Source of the DNA: SHWC01 sp050173345
Lineage (GTDB): Bacteria > Pseudomonadota > Alphaproteobacteria > UBA828
Assembly (NCBI GenBank): GCA_050173345.1
Contig: JBFXKW010000013.1
Coordinates: forward strand, 10,889 to 74,888
Direction of reading: 5' to 3'
DNA length: 64,000 bases
A program made the translations under genes and the position numbers. This document shows, piece after piece, positions 50,137 to 57,724 of this stretch. Every line of letters starts with the position of its first letter. Position 1 is the stretch's first letter. The notes beneath the pieces are model-generated. The model made no database searches. It saw only the letters and a program-made list of their open reading frames with translations, and was not told the DNA's origin.

Positions 50137-51174
50137 TCAGTGCGCGGGACGGGCGGCGGGCACGATGGCGAGTTCGAGCCGCTCGGGCAGGCGCAGCACG
50201 CTGAGCCGGGTCGCCATGCCGATGCGCTCGGCGGTCAGGCCGCGATGCAGCGCATCGATCCCGGCGACGGGTTCCCCACCGAATCCGACGATGAGGTCGC
50301 CGACCTTGAGGCCGGCCTTGGCGGCCGGGCTCTCCGGCTCGATCGAGGCGACGCGCACCGCGGTTTCGGCGGCCAGCTCGTGATGACGCACGATGCGGCG
50401 CGGCAGCGAAACGGTCTGCCCGGCGAGGCCGATATAGCTGCGCCGCACCTTGCCATGGCCGATCAGCTCGGCGACCACGAAGGCCGCCGTGTTGCTCGCG
50501 ATGGCGAAGCAGATGCCCTGGCCGGCGCGGATGATCGCGGTGTTGACGCCGATGATCGCGCCGTCCGCGCTGACCAGCGGGCCGCCGGAATTGCCGGGGT
50601 TGAGCGCGGCGTCGGTCTGCACGATGTCGTCGATCAGCCGGCCCGTGCTGGAGCGCAGTGAGCGGCCGAGCGCGCTGACCACGCCGGCCGTCACCGAGTA
50701 CTGGAAGCCGAACGGGTTGCCGATCGCGACGGCGAGTTGGCCGACCCTGATCTTGCTCGAATCGCCGAACGACGCATAAGCGAGGCCGTCGGCATGCAGG
50801 CGAAGCACGGCAAGGTCGGTGTCGGGGTCGTCGCCGACCGGATAGGCGGTCAGCGTGCGGCCGTCGGTCAGGGTCGCCTCGATCGAGGCAGCGCCGTGCA
50901 CGACATGGCTGTTGGTCAGCACGAAGCCGTCCGGCGTGATGATCACGCCGGAGCCGGTGCCCATCGGCGTCTCGCCGTTCGGGCCGCGGCCACGGTTGCG
51001 GAACGTCACGGCGAGATGCACCACGGCGGGCGCGACGCGCTCGACCGCGCCGACCACGGCGCGCGAATAGGCGTCGAGCAGCGCGGCGTCCGAGGCCGCG
51101 TCGCTCTGCGGCGCCTCGGCGGGCGCCGGAGCGTCGGAAGAGGAATAGCGTTCGTCGAGGACGAGGTCGAACAT
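50137..51174 (-). CDS. HtrA/DegP-like serine protease without signal peptide
   Basis: The 345-residue product has the trypsin-like HtrA triad: H90 in T-N-S-H-V-V, D120 in D-P-D-T-D-L-A-V-L and S196 in N-P-G-N-S-G-G-P-L. A single PDZ domain fills about residues 250-345 (A-A-K-A-G-L-K-V-G-D-L-I-V-G-F). The N-terminus M-F-D-L-V-L-D-E-R-Y and an acidic Ala/Ser/Pro stretch carry no signal or anchor, so it appears cytoplasmic, unlike DegP/DegS. GGGAGGG directly supports the ATG ending at 51174; an in-frame start at 51252 adds 26 polar residues and no signal either. Confidence 0.9.
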   Translation of the reverse strand: MFDLVLDERYSSSDAPAPAEAPQSDAASDAALLDAYSRAVVGAVERVAPAVVHLAVTFRNRGRGPNGETPMGTGSGVIITPDGFVLTNSHVVHGAASIEATLTDGRTLTAYPVGDDPDTDLAVLRLHADGLAYASFGDSSKIRVGQLAVAIGNPFGFQYSVTAGVVSALGRSLRSSTGRLIDDIVQTDAALNPGNSGGPLVSADGAIIGVNTAIIRAGQGICFAIASNTAAFVVAELIGHGKVRRSYIGLAGQTVSLPRRIVRHHELAAETAVRVASIEPESPAAKAGLKVGDLIVGFGGEPVAGIDALHRGLTAERIGMATRLSVLRLPERLELAIVPAARPAH

Positions 51175-51280
51175 GGCGACCCTCCCACAGCATTCAAGTG
51201 ATTTCAGGGAATCAGATGTCGTCGCAGCCGGGCGCCCGTTCAAGGGGCGCATGGCCGGCCCGCGCCCGACGCCGAGCCGT

Positions 51281-51763
51281 TCAGAGCGCCTGGTACATGA
51301 TCAGCGCATCGACATAGCCGTGGCGCGGCGAGCGGAACGCGCCCGGCAACCGGCCGACGATTTCGAAGCCGCAGGCCTGCCAGAGATGCACGGCGGGCGC
51401 GTTCGAGCTGATCACCAGGTTGAACTGCATGGCGCGGAAGCCGCGCCGCCTGGCGTGCTCGAGCGAGTGCAGGCACATGGCGCGGGCGACGCCCCGGCCG
51501 CGCGCCTCGACCGCGGTGACATAGCCGCCATTGGCGACATGCGCCCCGCCGCCGCCGGTGTTGGCGCGGAAATAGTAGGTGCCGACGACCTTGCCGTCCT
51601 CCTCCGCCACGAACACCTCATGGCCCGGCTCGAACCAGTGAACGAGCGCGGCAGCACGGGTCATGTCGCGCGGCAGCGGATAGGTCTCCCCCTCGCGGAT
51701 CATCGGCTCGATGACCCGCCAGATCGCCTCGTCGTCATCGCGCGTCGCCTCGCGGATCAGCAT
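51281..51763 (-). CDS. GNAT-family N-acetyltransferase
   Basis: The 160-residue product is a single GNAT domain: I-R-E-A-T-R-D-D-D-E-A-I-W at the start, V-F-V-A-E-E-D-G-K-V-V-G-T-Y-Y-F on the core strands, V-E-A-R-G-R-G-V-A-R-A-M at the acetyl-CoA pyrophosphate loop (Q/RxxGxG/A), and N-A-P-A-V-H-L-W-Q-A-C-G-F. Substrate unknown. It starts eight bases after the amidase stop, so it is probably co-transcribed; the amidase could supply or consume a related amide, which is inference. Confidence 0.9.
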   Translation of the reverse strand: MLIREATRDDDEAIWRVIEPMIREGETYPLPRDMTRAAALVHWFEPGHEVFVAEEDGKVVGTYYFRANTGGGGAHVANGGYVTAVEARGRGVARAMCLHSLEHARRRGFRAMQFNLVISSNAPAVHLWQACGFEIVGRLPGAFRSPRHGYVDALIMYQAL

Positions 51764-51771
51764 CAGCGGCC

Positions 51772-53286
51772 TCACATCGTCCGCCAGTCCTCGGCCTGCT
51801 CGAAGGCGTGGGCCGCGCGGTAGAGGGTCGGCTCGTCGAAGTGCCGGCCGATCAGCATCATGCCGATGGGCAGGCCGTCGCTCATGCCGCAGGGCACCGA
51901 GAAGGCCGGATGGTGCGTGGCGTCGAACGGCGCGGTGTTCCACAGCATCTCGTGCGCGCGCCGGACGATCTCCTCGGGGCCCGCATCGGCGGCGGGCAGC
52001 TTTGTCGCCTTCATCGGCACGGTCGGCATCAGGAGCAGGTCACACTCCGTCAGCATCGTGTCATAGGCGGCACGCAAGCCTCGTTGCAGATTGCTCGCCT
52101 TGGCGTAGTAGTGCAGCCCGTAGCGCTGGCGGATATAGGTGCCGAGCAACGTCATGAACTTGACGGTATGGGCCAGCTCGTCGGCGCGCTCGCGCCAGGC
52201 GCGCTGGCGCGCCATGAGACCCGTCACATAGCGGTCCATGCGCGAGCAGCCGAGCGCCTCGCCCCACACGCTGGTCGCCATGATGCCGTCGAGCGCGATC
52301 GGCTGCCAGATGTCGAGCCCGTGGCGGTGCAGCGGGATCGAGACCTCGCGCACGGTCGCGCCGAGTTCGCCGAGCAGCCCGGCCGCGGCGCGTACCTTGG
52401 CATCGACGTCCGCCTCCGAGTTGGGCCAGCCGAAGCCCTCGGCGACCACGCCGATGCGCAGGCCCTTGACGCCGCCGTCGAGCATCGAGGCATAGGGATG
52501 CGTCACCACGTTGCGCTGGCGTGCATCGTAGTCGTCCGGCCCGGCGATGACCTCGAGCATCAGCGCGTTGTCGCGCACGGTCGCGGTGATCGGCCCGGCA
52601 TGATCGACCGCGATCTCCATCGGCATGATGCCGGTATAGGGCACCAGGCCATAGGTCGGCTTCATGCCGCACACGCCGGAGAACGCCGCCGGCATGCGGA
52701 TCGAGCCGCCCTGGTCGCCACCGATCGCCATGTCGGCTTCGCCGAGCGCCACCAGCACGGCGCAGCCGGACGACGAGCCGCCCGCCGAATAGCCCTTCCG
52801 GCGCGGGTTGTGCACCGGACCATAGGGGCTGGTATGGCTGCCACCCGACAGGCCGAGGCACTCGGCCTCGGCCTTGCCGAGGATGGTCGCGCCGGCATCG
52901 AGCAGGCGCTCGACCACGCTGGCGTCGATCTCGGGCACATAGCCCTCGAGCGTGAGCGCGCCGTTCATCATCGGCACGCCGGCGAGCAGGACGCTGTCCT
53001 TGAGCACCACGGTCCTGCCCTTGAGCGGGCCGTCGGCCGCGCCCTCGACCCGCGCCTTCCAGGCCCAGGCGCCGTACGGGTTCTCAGCCGCGCTCGGCCG
53101 ATGGCCGCGCCCCCGCGGGTACCTCACGCGCGGCGCCTCCTCGGCCATACCGTCCACATAATCGTAAGAGGCGAGGTAGCTCGGCATCAGGCCGCGATAG
53201 GCGGCGAGCTCCGCCTCACCCAGATGGAAGCCGCACTTGGCGGCAAGCTCCCCAAGCTGCTCGATGGTGGGCACGGCTAGCGGCAT
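51772..53286 (-). CDS. Amidase (amidase-signature family)
   Basis: The 504-residue product carries the Ser-cis-Ser-Lys machinery: K96 in V-V-L-K-D-S-V, cis-Ser S171 in the glycine/serine-rich A-G-G-S-S-S-G-C-A, and nucleophile S195 in D-Q-G-G-S-I-R-M-P, with the 24-residue S-S spacing of the family. The N-terminal E-x-x-x-A-Y-R-G and C-terminal A-F-S-V-P-C-G are also typical. Substrate cannot be named; related enzymes cleave aliphatic or aryl amides. GGGAG lies upstream of the ATG ending at 53286. It is not GatA-like (no gatC/gatB nearby). Confidence 0.92.
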   Translation of the reverse strand: MPLAVPTIEQLGELAAKCGFHLGEAELAAYRGLMPSYLASYDYVDGMAEEAPRVRYPRGRGHRPSAAENPYGAWAWKARVEGAADGPLKGRTVVLKDSVLLAGVPMMNGALTLEGYVPEIDASVVERLLDAGATILGKAEAECLGLSGGSHTSPYGPVHNPRRKGYSAGGSSSGCAVLVALGEADMAIGGDQGGSIRMPAAFSGVCGMKPTYGLVPYTGIMPMEIAVDHAGPITATVRDNALMLEVIAGPDDYDARQRNVVTHPYASMLDGGVKGLRIGVVAEGFGWPNSEADVDAKVRAAAGLLGELGATVREVSIPLHRHGLDIWQPIALDGIMATSVWGEALGCSRMDRYVTGLMARQRAWRERADELAHTVKFMTLLGTYIRQRYGLHYYAKASNLQRGLRAAYDTMLTECDLLLMPTVPMKATKLPAADAGPEEIVRRAHEMLWNTAPFDATHHPAFSVPCGMSDGLPIGMMLIGRHFDEPTLYRAAHAFEQAEDWRTM

Positions 53287-53381
53287 CGGCGGGTCTCCCT
53301 ATCCTTGTCCCGCCGCATGCTGGACGAGCCGCCGCCCGGCTGCAAACGCTCAGGCCAGGGGAGATGATGCAGCGCGACGCC

Positions 53382-53879
53382 TCACGCCGCCGGCGCGGCC
53401 ATCGAGCGCAGCATCCAGGCGGTCTTCTCGTGGACCTGGAGCCGCTGGGTGATGAGGTCGGCGGTCGGCTGGTCGTTCGCCTTCTCGGCGAGCGGGAAGA
53501 CCGAACGCGCGGTGCGCGCCACCGCCTCCTGGTCCTGCGCGAGGGTGCGGATCATCTCGTCGGCATGGGGCACGCCGTTCGCCTCCTTGACGGTCGAGAG
53601 CTTGGCGTAGGCGCTGTAGCTGCCGGGCGCCGGGTGGCCGAGGGCGCGGATGCGTTCGGCGATCAGGTCGACGGCGAGCGCCAGCTCGTTGTACTGCTGC
53701 TCGAACATCAGGTGCAGCGTGTTGAACTGCGGGCCCTCGACGTTCCAGTGGAAATTGTGGGTCTTGAGATAGAGCGTGTAGGTGTCGGCCAGGAGGCGCG
53801 ACAGGCCCTCCGCGATCTTCTTGCGGCTGCTCTCGTCGATGCCGATGTCGATGCGCAGCGGCTTGGCTTGCTTGCTCAT
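53382..53879 (-). CDS. dps: Dps-family ferritin-like protein
   Basis: The 165-residue product matches Dps: L-A-D-T-Y-T-L-Y-L-K-T-H-N-F-H-W-N-V-E-G-P-Q-F holds the ferroxidase His residues, followed by L-H-L-M-F-E-Q-Q-Y-N-E-L and D-L-I-A-E-R-I-R-A-L-G. Dps shells oxidise Fe2+ with H2O2 and protect DNA. GGAGGGAACCGC precedes the ATG. It is transcribed after the DUF2061 gene (24-base gap), and the divergent oxyR nearby suggests peroxide control. Confidence 0.95.
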   Translation of the reverse strand: MSKQAKPLRIDIGIDESSRKKIAEGLSRLLADTYTLYLKTHNFHWNVEGPQFNTLHLMFEQQYNELALAVDLIAERIRALGHPAPGSYSAYAKLSTVKEANGVPHADEMIRTLAQDQEAVARTARSVFPLAEKANDQPTADLITQRLQVHEKTAWMLRSMAAPAA

Positions 53880-53903
53880 GGCGGTTCCCTCCTTGTCTGT
53901 TCG

Positions 53904-54203
53904 TCAGGCGGCGGGCGCGGTGAAGCGGCCGCCCATCATAGCAGCCCCGGACGCGGCGCGCGCCTTCCTCGCCTGGAGCCGCGCCCACACCCGCTCGTGC
54001 ACATGGTAGGCCGCGGTGTTGCAGAGCGGCTCGATCAGCGCGGTCAGCCCGCCGAGCAGCAGGCTGCCGGTCAGCGCGTAGCCGATGGCGAAGGCGACGC
54101 TCATATGGACGGCGCCGAAGGTGACGGTCTTGAGCAGCGGCACTTCGGCCTCCGGGCGGGCCGCGCCATGGGCATGGTGGTCGTGGTGGAACAGGCGTCT
54201 CAT
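53904..54203 (-). CDS. DUF2061 small membrane protein
   Basis: The 99-residue product has a His-rich start (H-H-D-H-H-A-H-G-A), then L-K-T-V-T-F-G-A-V-H-M-S-V-A-F-A-I-G-Y-A-L-T-G-S and L-I-E-P-L-C-N-T-A-A-Y-H-V-H-E-R-V-W, the DUF2061 signature in two membrane helices. Function unknown; the family is widespread near stress genes. It is the first gene of the unit leading to dps. Confidence 0.85.
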   Translation of the reverse strand: MRRLFHHDHHAHGAARPEAEVPLLKTVTFGAVHMSVAFAIGYALTGSLLLGGLTALIEPLCNTAAYHVHERVWARLQARKARAASGAAMMGGRFTAPAA

Positions 54204-54242
54204 GGTCGTGTCCCTGCTGCTGGGCGTATTGGTACGCCTGGG

Positions 54243-54266
54243 ATATGGGAGGGGAGACGCCCATAT
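54243..54266. promoter_or_regulatory. Inverted repeat between oxyR and DUF2061-dps
   Basis: ATATGGG (54243-54249) and CCCATAT (54260-54266) are separated by 10 bases in the 102-base divergent intergenic region. OxyR sites are extended, poorly conserved ATAG/CTAT dyads; this repeat shares the spacing scale but not a clear consensus, so it is only a candidate site for OxyR or another factor. Confidence 0.4.
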
Positions 54267-54305
54267 GGAAATGAATTATTCTGGTCGTACTGATCGGATA
54301 AATCG

Positions 54306-55211
54306 ATGAAGCCCCTGCCCAGCCTCAGGCAGCTCCAGCACCTGGTCGCGCTCGCCGAGCAGCGCCATTTCGGCCGCGCCGCCGCGGCCTGCAACGTCGG
54401 CCAGTCGAGCCTCTCCGCCAGCATCGCGGCGCTCGAGGCCATCCTGCAGGCGCCGCTGGTGGATCGCACGAAGCGCCGCGTCGCGCTGACGCCGCTCGGC
54501 CGCGCCACGGTGGAGCGGGCGCGGCGCATCCTGGCCGAGGCGGGTGCGCTAGTCGAGGCGGTGGACGAGGCGCGTGCGCCGCTCTCGGGCGAGCTCCGGC
54601 TCGGCGTGATCCCGACCATCGCGCCGTTCCTGCTGCCGCGCGCCTTCCCGCGGCTCAGGCGCCGCTTCCCGCAGCTCAGGCTCTACCTCACCGAAGAGCT
54701 GACCGAGCGGCTCGTCCTGAGCCTGCACGACGGCGCGCTCGACCTCGTGCTGCTCGCGCTGCCCTTCGAGATCGGCCCGGCCGAGACCGTCGTGCTGCTC
54801 GACGACCCGTTCCGCTTCGCCTGCCGCAAGGACCACCCGCTCGCCGCGCAGGAGGCGGTGCCGGTCAAGGCGATCGAGGGCGCCGACCTCCTGCTGCTGA
54901 AGGACGGCCATTGCCTGCGCGACCACGCGCTCGCGGCTTGCCGGCTGCGCAGCCGCCAGGCGCTCGACCCGTTCGAGGCCACCAGCCTCCATACGCTCGT
55001 GCAGATGGTGGACAATGGGCTCGGTGCGACGCTGCTGCCCGAGCTCGCCATCGCCGGCGGCATCCTCAAGGGCACTGGCCTGGTCACCCGCCCGCTCAAG
55101 CCCGCCGGCCCGTCCCGCCGCATCGCCCTCGCCTGGCGCAAGGGCACCGGCAGACGCGACGAGTTCCTGCTGCTGGCGGAGACGCTGAAGGAACTTGCGG
55201 CCGCGGGGTAG
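54306..55211 (+). CDS. oxyR: Peroxide-sensing LysR-type regulator OxyR
   Basis: The 301-residue product has an N-terminal LysR helix-turn-helix (L-R-Q-L-Q-H-L-V-A-L-A-E-Q-R-H-F-G-R-A-A-A-A) and an effector domain. The redox cysteines are present: C203 in L-L-L-K-D-G-H-C-L-R-D and C212 nine residues later, the same spacing as C199/C208 of E. coli, in an almost identical context. H2O2 forms a disulfide and activates transcription. Target genes nearby are DUF2061-dps, divergent by 102 bases. Full family length. Confidence 0.93.
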   Translation: MKPLPSLRQLQHLVALAEQRHFGRAAAACNVGQSSLSASIAALEAILQAPLVDRTKRRVALTPLGRATVERARRILAEAGALVEAVDEARAPLSGELRLGVIPTIAPFLLPRAFPRLRRRFPQLRLYLTEELTERLVLSLHDGALDLVLLALPFEIGPAETVVLLDDPFRFACRKDHPLAAQEAVPVKAIEGADLLLLKDGHCLRDHALAACRLRSRQALDPFEATSLHTLVQMVDNGLGATLLPELAIAGGILKGTGLVTRPLKPAGPSRRIALAWRKGTGRRDEFLLLAETLKELAAAG

Positions 55212-55227
55212 CGACGGTTGCCGGTCC

Positions 55228-55310
55228 AAATTAATGTCATATAGTGTATGTTTTTGTTGATTTATGTCGTATAAAATATCATCTTGTAGATCGATATGGC
55301 TTAGTATGTC
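55228..55310. promoter_or_regulatory. AT-rich promoter/operator of hipBA
   Basis: The 83 bases before hipB are strikingly AT-rich in a GC-rich genome. Three direct repeats of ATGTC(A/G)T occur at 55234, 55264 and 55306, the last overlapping the hipB start, and a TATAAAAT-like -10 sits at 55270-55277. HipB-type antitoxins bind multiple short operators to silence their promoters; this arrangement fits, but the exact sites are inference. The low GC also hints at acquisition from elsewhere. Confidence 0.6.
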
Positions 55311-55604
55311 ATGCCTTACGCGCTCGAAGGGATCGCCCGCGCTCTGAAGGCTGCGCGCATGGCCAAGGGGCTGAGCCAGCGGGCGCTCGGCGCGAAGACC
55401 GGCCTGACCCAGGCACACCTTTCGAAGATCGAGAACGCGGCGGTCGACCTCAGGTTGTCGAACCTGATCGAGCTGGCTCGCGCCCTCGACCTCGATGTCG
55501 CGCTGGTGCCGCGCCAAGCGGCGCAGGCGCTGCGAAGCCTCGCCTCCGGCGCCGCGCCGCCGCGCCCAGCCTACCGGCTCGACGAAGACGGCGCCGATGA
55601 CTGA
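55311..55604 (+). CDS. hipB: HipB-like XRE antitoxin
   Basis: The 97-residue product is an HTH protein: A-L-K-A-A-R-M-A-K-G-L-S-Q-R-A-L-G-A-K-T followed by G-L-T-Q-A-H-L-S-K-I-E-N and L-S-N-L-I-E-L-A-R-A-L-D-L. A Pro/Ala-rich acidic tail ends in D-E-D-G-A-D-D. It overlaps the HipA gene by eight bases, the usual hipBA coupling. It should bind HipA and repress the operon. Confidence 0.9.
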   Translation: MPYALEGIARALKAARMAKGLSQRALGAKTGLTQAHLSKIENAAVDLRLSNLIELARALDLDVALVPRQAAQALRSLASGAAPPRPAYRLDEDGADD

Positions 55605-56823
55605 TGTTTCCACCCTCGACGTGCTGCTTCACGGCAAGGCCATCGGCACATTGACGCGGCTGCCGGACGACCGGGTCATCTTCGCTTTCGAGCAGGGCTA
55701 TATCGACGACGAGGCGCGCGACACGCTCAGCCTGTCGTTCAAGAACGAGCTCGGCGGGCTGATCACCGACATGCGGCCAACCCGAACCCGGGTGATGCCG
55801 TTCTTCGCCAATCTGCTGCCCGAAGGCCCGCTGCGCGACTATCTGGCACGACGCGCACGGATCAACCCGAAGCGCGAGTTCTTCCTGCTCTGGGCGCTCG
55901 GCCAGGATCTTCCCGGCGCGCTGGTCATCCGGCCTGCCGACGGCGAGGCCATGCCGCCCGCGGCCGATCAAGGTGGCGACGCTCGTGGCGATGCCGAACC
56001 TCGGCCGCTCCGCTTCTCGCTGGCAGGCGTTCAGCTCAAATTCTCAGCGGTTGCGCAGGCAACCGGTGGCCTCGCGATCCCCGCGCAGGGCATCGGCGGA
56101 TCGTGGATCGTCAAGCTGCCGTCTGCGCGGTTCGAGGGCGTGCCCGAGAACGAGTTCGCCATGATGACGCTGGCGCGCCGCATCGGCATCGACGTGCCGG
56201 AAATCCGGCTGGTCCCGATCGATGCCGTCGAGGGCCTGCCGGACGGGATGCGCGATCTCGGCGCGACCGCGTTCGCCATCCGGCGCTTCGACCGCCGGGA
56301 GGACGGCAGCGCCGTACATGTCGAGGATTTCGCGCAGGTGTTCGGCGTCTACCCAGAAGACAAGTACGAGCGCGCCAGCTACCGGAACATCGCCGCCGTG
56401 CTCTGGGCGGAGACCGGCGAGGCCGGCGTCCTGGAGTTCATCCGCCGCCTCGTCTTCAACACGCTGATCGGCAACGCCGACATGCACCTCAAGAACTGGT
56501 CGCTGATCTACCCGGACCGGCGCGGCGCGGCGCTCGCCCCAGCCTATGATTTCGTCTCGACCATCGCTTTCCTGAAGGACGAACGCATGGCGCTCAACTA
56601 TGCGCGGACGAAACGCTTCGCCGAGTTCTCGAAGGACGAGCTTTCCTACCTGGCGGCCAAGGCCGGCCTGCCCCGCAAGCCCGTGCTCGACGCGGCTGCC
56701 GAGACCGTCGCCCGCTTCCGCGACACGTGGGCCGAGGCCAGGACCGGACTCGGCCTAAGCGCGCGGGCGGCCGCAGCCATCGAGGAGCATGTGAAGCGCG
56801 TGCCGCTCGCCTCTGAGCTGTAG
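55597..56823 (+). CDS. hipA: HipA-family toxin kinase
   Basis: The 408-residue product matches HipA Ser/Thr kinases that phosphorylate glutamyl-tRNA synthetase or relatives and induce growth arrest. Landmarks are F-S-L-A-G-V-Q-L-K-F-S at the ATP-binding edge, the W-I-V-K-L-P-S lysine strand, E-N-E-F-A-M-M-T-L-A, V-E-D-F-A-Q-V-F-G-V, catalytic N-A-D-M-H-L-K-N (the D-x-H-x-x-N motif) and the metal-binding A-Y-D-F. All key residues look intact, so the toxin should be active. A longer in-frame reading upstream starts inside hipB in another frame. Confidence 0.92.
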   Translation: MTDVSTLDVLLHGKAIGTLTRLPDDRVIFAFEQGYIDDEARDTLSLSFKNELGGLITDMRPTRTRVMPFFANLLPEGPLRDYLARRARINPKREFFLLWALGQDLPGALVIRPADGEAMPPAADQGGDARGDAEPRPLRFSLAGVQLKFSAVAQATGGLAIPAQGIGGSWIVKLPSARFEGVPENEFAMMTLARRIGIDVPEIRLVPIDAVEGLPDGMRDLGATAFAIRRFDRREDGSAVHVEDFAQVFGVYPEDKYERASYRNIAAVLWAETGEAGVLEFIRRLVFNTLIGNADMHLKNWSLIYPDRRGAALAPAYDFVSTIAFLKDERMALNYARTKRFAEFSKDELSYLAAKAGLPRKPVLDAAAETVARFRDTWAEARTGLGLSARAAAAIEEHVKRVPLASEL

Positions 56824-56830
56824 GTCGTGC

Positions 56831-57193
56831 TCAGCGCTGCACCACCATCGGACCGATCGGGCGACCGCCGAGGATGTGGACGTGGATGTGCGGCACTTCC
56901 TGGCCGCCATGGCCGCCGATGTTGAGGATCAGCCGGTAGCCGTTCTCCGCGAGGCCGAGCTTGCGCGCGATCTCGCCGACCATCTTGAAGTAGCGGCCGA
57001 CCTCCTCGGCGCCGGCATCGCGCGTGAAATCGTCCATCGAGACGTAAGGCTGCTTCGGGATGACCAGCACGTGCGTCGGCGCCTTGGGCGCGATGTCGTT
57101 GAAGGCGAGGACATGATCGTCCTCATAGACCTTCTGCGCCGGCAGCTCGCCGCGCAGGATGCGGGCGAACACGTTGTTCTGATCGTAGGCCAT
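56831..57193 (-). CDS. HIT-family nucleotide hydrolase (HinT-like)
   Basis: The 120-residue product has the histidine triad H-I-H-V-H at residues 102-106 in E-V-P-H-I-H-V-H-I-L-G-G and the substrate loop I-P-K-Q-P-Y-V-S. HinT-type enzymes hydrolyse adenosine phosphoramidates. It lies at the downstream end of the his operon strand, separated from hisE by 178 bases containing a family-B repeat; in several alphaproteobacteria a HIT gene follows hisE. It is convergent with hipA, eight bases apart. Confidence 0.93.
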   Translation of the reverse strand: MAYDQNNVFARILRGELPAQKVYEDDHVLAFNDIAPKAPTHVLVIPKQPYVSMDDFTRDAGAEEVGRYFKMVGEIARKLGLAENGYRLILNIGGHGGQEVPHIHVHILGGRPIGPMVVQR

Positions 57194-57241
57194 GACCCTC
57201 TCCCTGGATGCCTCTGCCCAGCACGCCTGCCACTACTCTCC

Positions 57242-57352
57242 CGTCATCACCGGGCCGGTGCGAAGCGCCGTGACCCGGTGATCCATCTTTATCGCGGCCA
57301 TGATGGATTGCCGGGTCGATCCCCCGGTCAAGCCGGGGGACGGCAATGACGA
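57242..57352. repeat. Family B dispersed palindrome, compound copy
   Basis: CGTCATCACCGGGCCGGTGC, GTGACCCGGTGATCCATC and GGATTGCCGGGTC-GATCCCCCGGTCAAGCCGGGGGACGGCAATGACG form nested arms. It fills the gap between hisE and the HIT gene and may separate their transcripts. Confidence 0.8.
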
Positions 57353-57371
57353 GAGGTAGTCGCCTCCGTCA

Positions 57372-57713
57372 TCACTGACTCGGGCGCGCCTTCTTCTCGT
57401 CGATGCCGGAGACGCCGCGCCGCTTGGCGAGCTCGGCGAACACCTCCTCGGGCTTGATGCCGCAGTCTGCCCACAGCACGAGCAGGTGGAACAGGAGGTC
57501 GGCGCTCTCGGCGATCTGCTCGGGCTTGCCCTGGCCGGTCGCCGCGATCACGGTCTCGACCGCCTCCTCGCCGAGCTTCTTCGCGATGTGGGCGCGGCCC
57601 TTGGAAAACAGCCGCGCCGTGTAGGAGACCGCGGGATCGCCCTGCCGGCGCCGCTCGATCACCGCGAGCAGCTCGGCGAGGATCGCCGCATCGGGTTTCG
57701 CCTCGGCCATCAT
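57372..57713 (-). CDS. hisE: Phosphoribosyl-ATP pyrophosphatase
   Basis: The 113-residue product catalyses the second histidine-pathway step. A-A-I-L-A-E-L-L-A-V-I-E-R-R, S-Y-T-A-R-L-F-S-K-G and K-K-L-G-E-E-A-V-E-T-V-I-A-A, plus E-S-A-D-L-L-F-H-L-L-V-L, are the MazG-like metal-binding helices of HisE. A double ATG (57708-57713) is preceded by AAGAGGCGC. It starts 11 bases after the TPR gene stop, so co-transcription is likely. It lacks a HisI domain, as usual in alphaproteobacteria. Confidence 0.95.
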   Translation of the reverse strand: MMAEAKPDAAILAELLAVIERRRQGDPAVSYTARLFSKGRAHIAKKLGEEAVETVIAATGQGKPEQIAESADLLFHLLVLWADCGIKPEEVFAELAKRRGVSGIDEKKARPSQ

Positions 57714-57724
57714 GCGCCTCTTGC

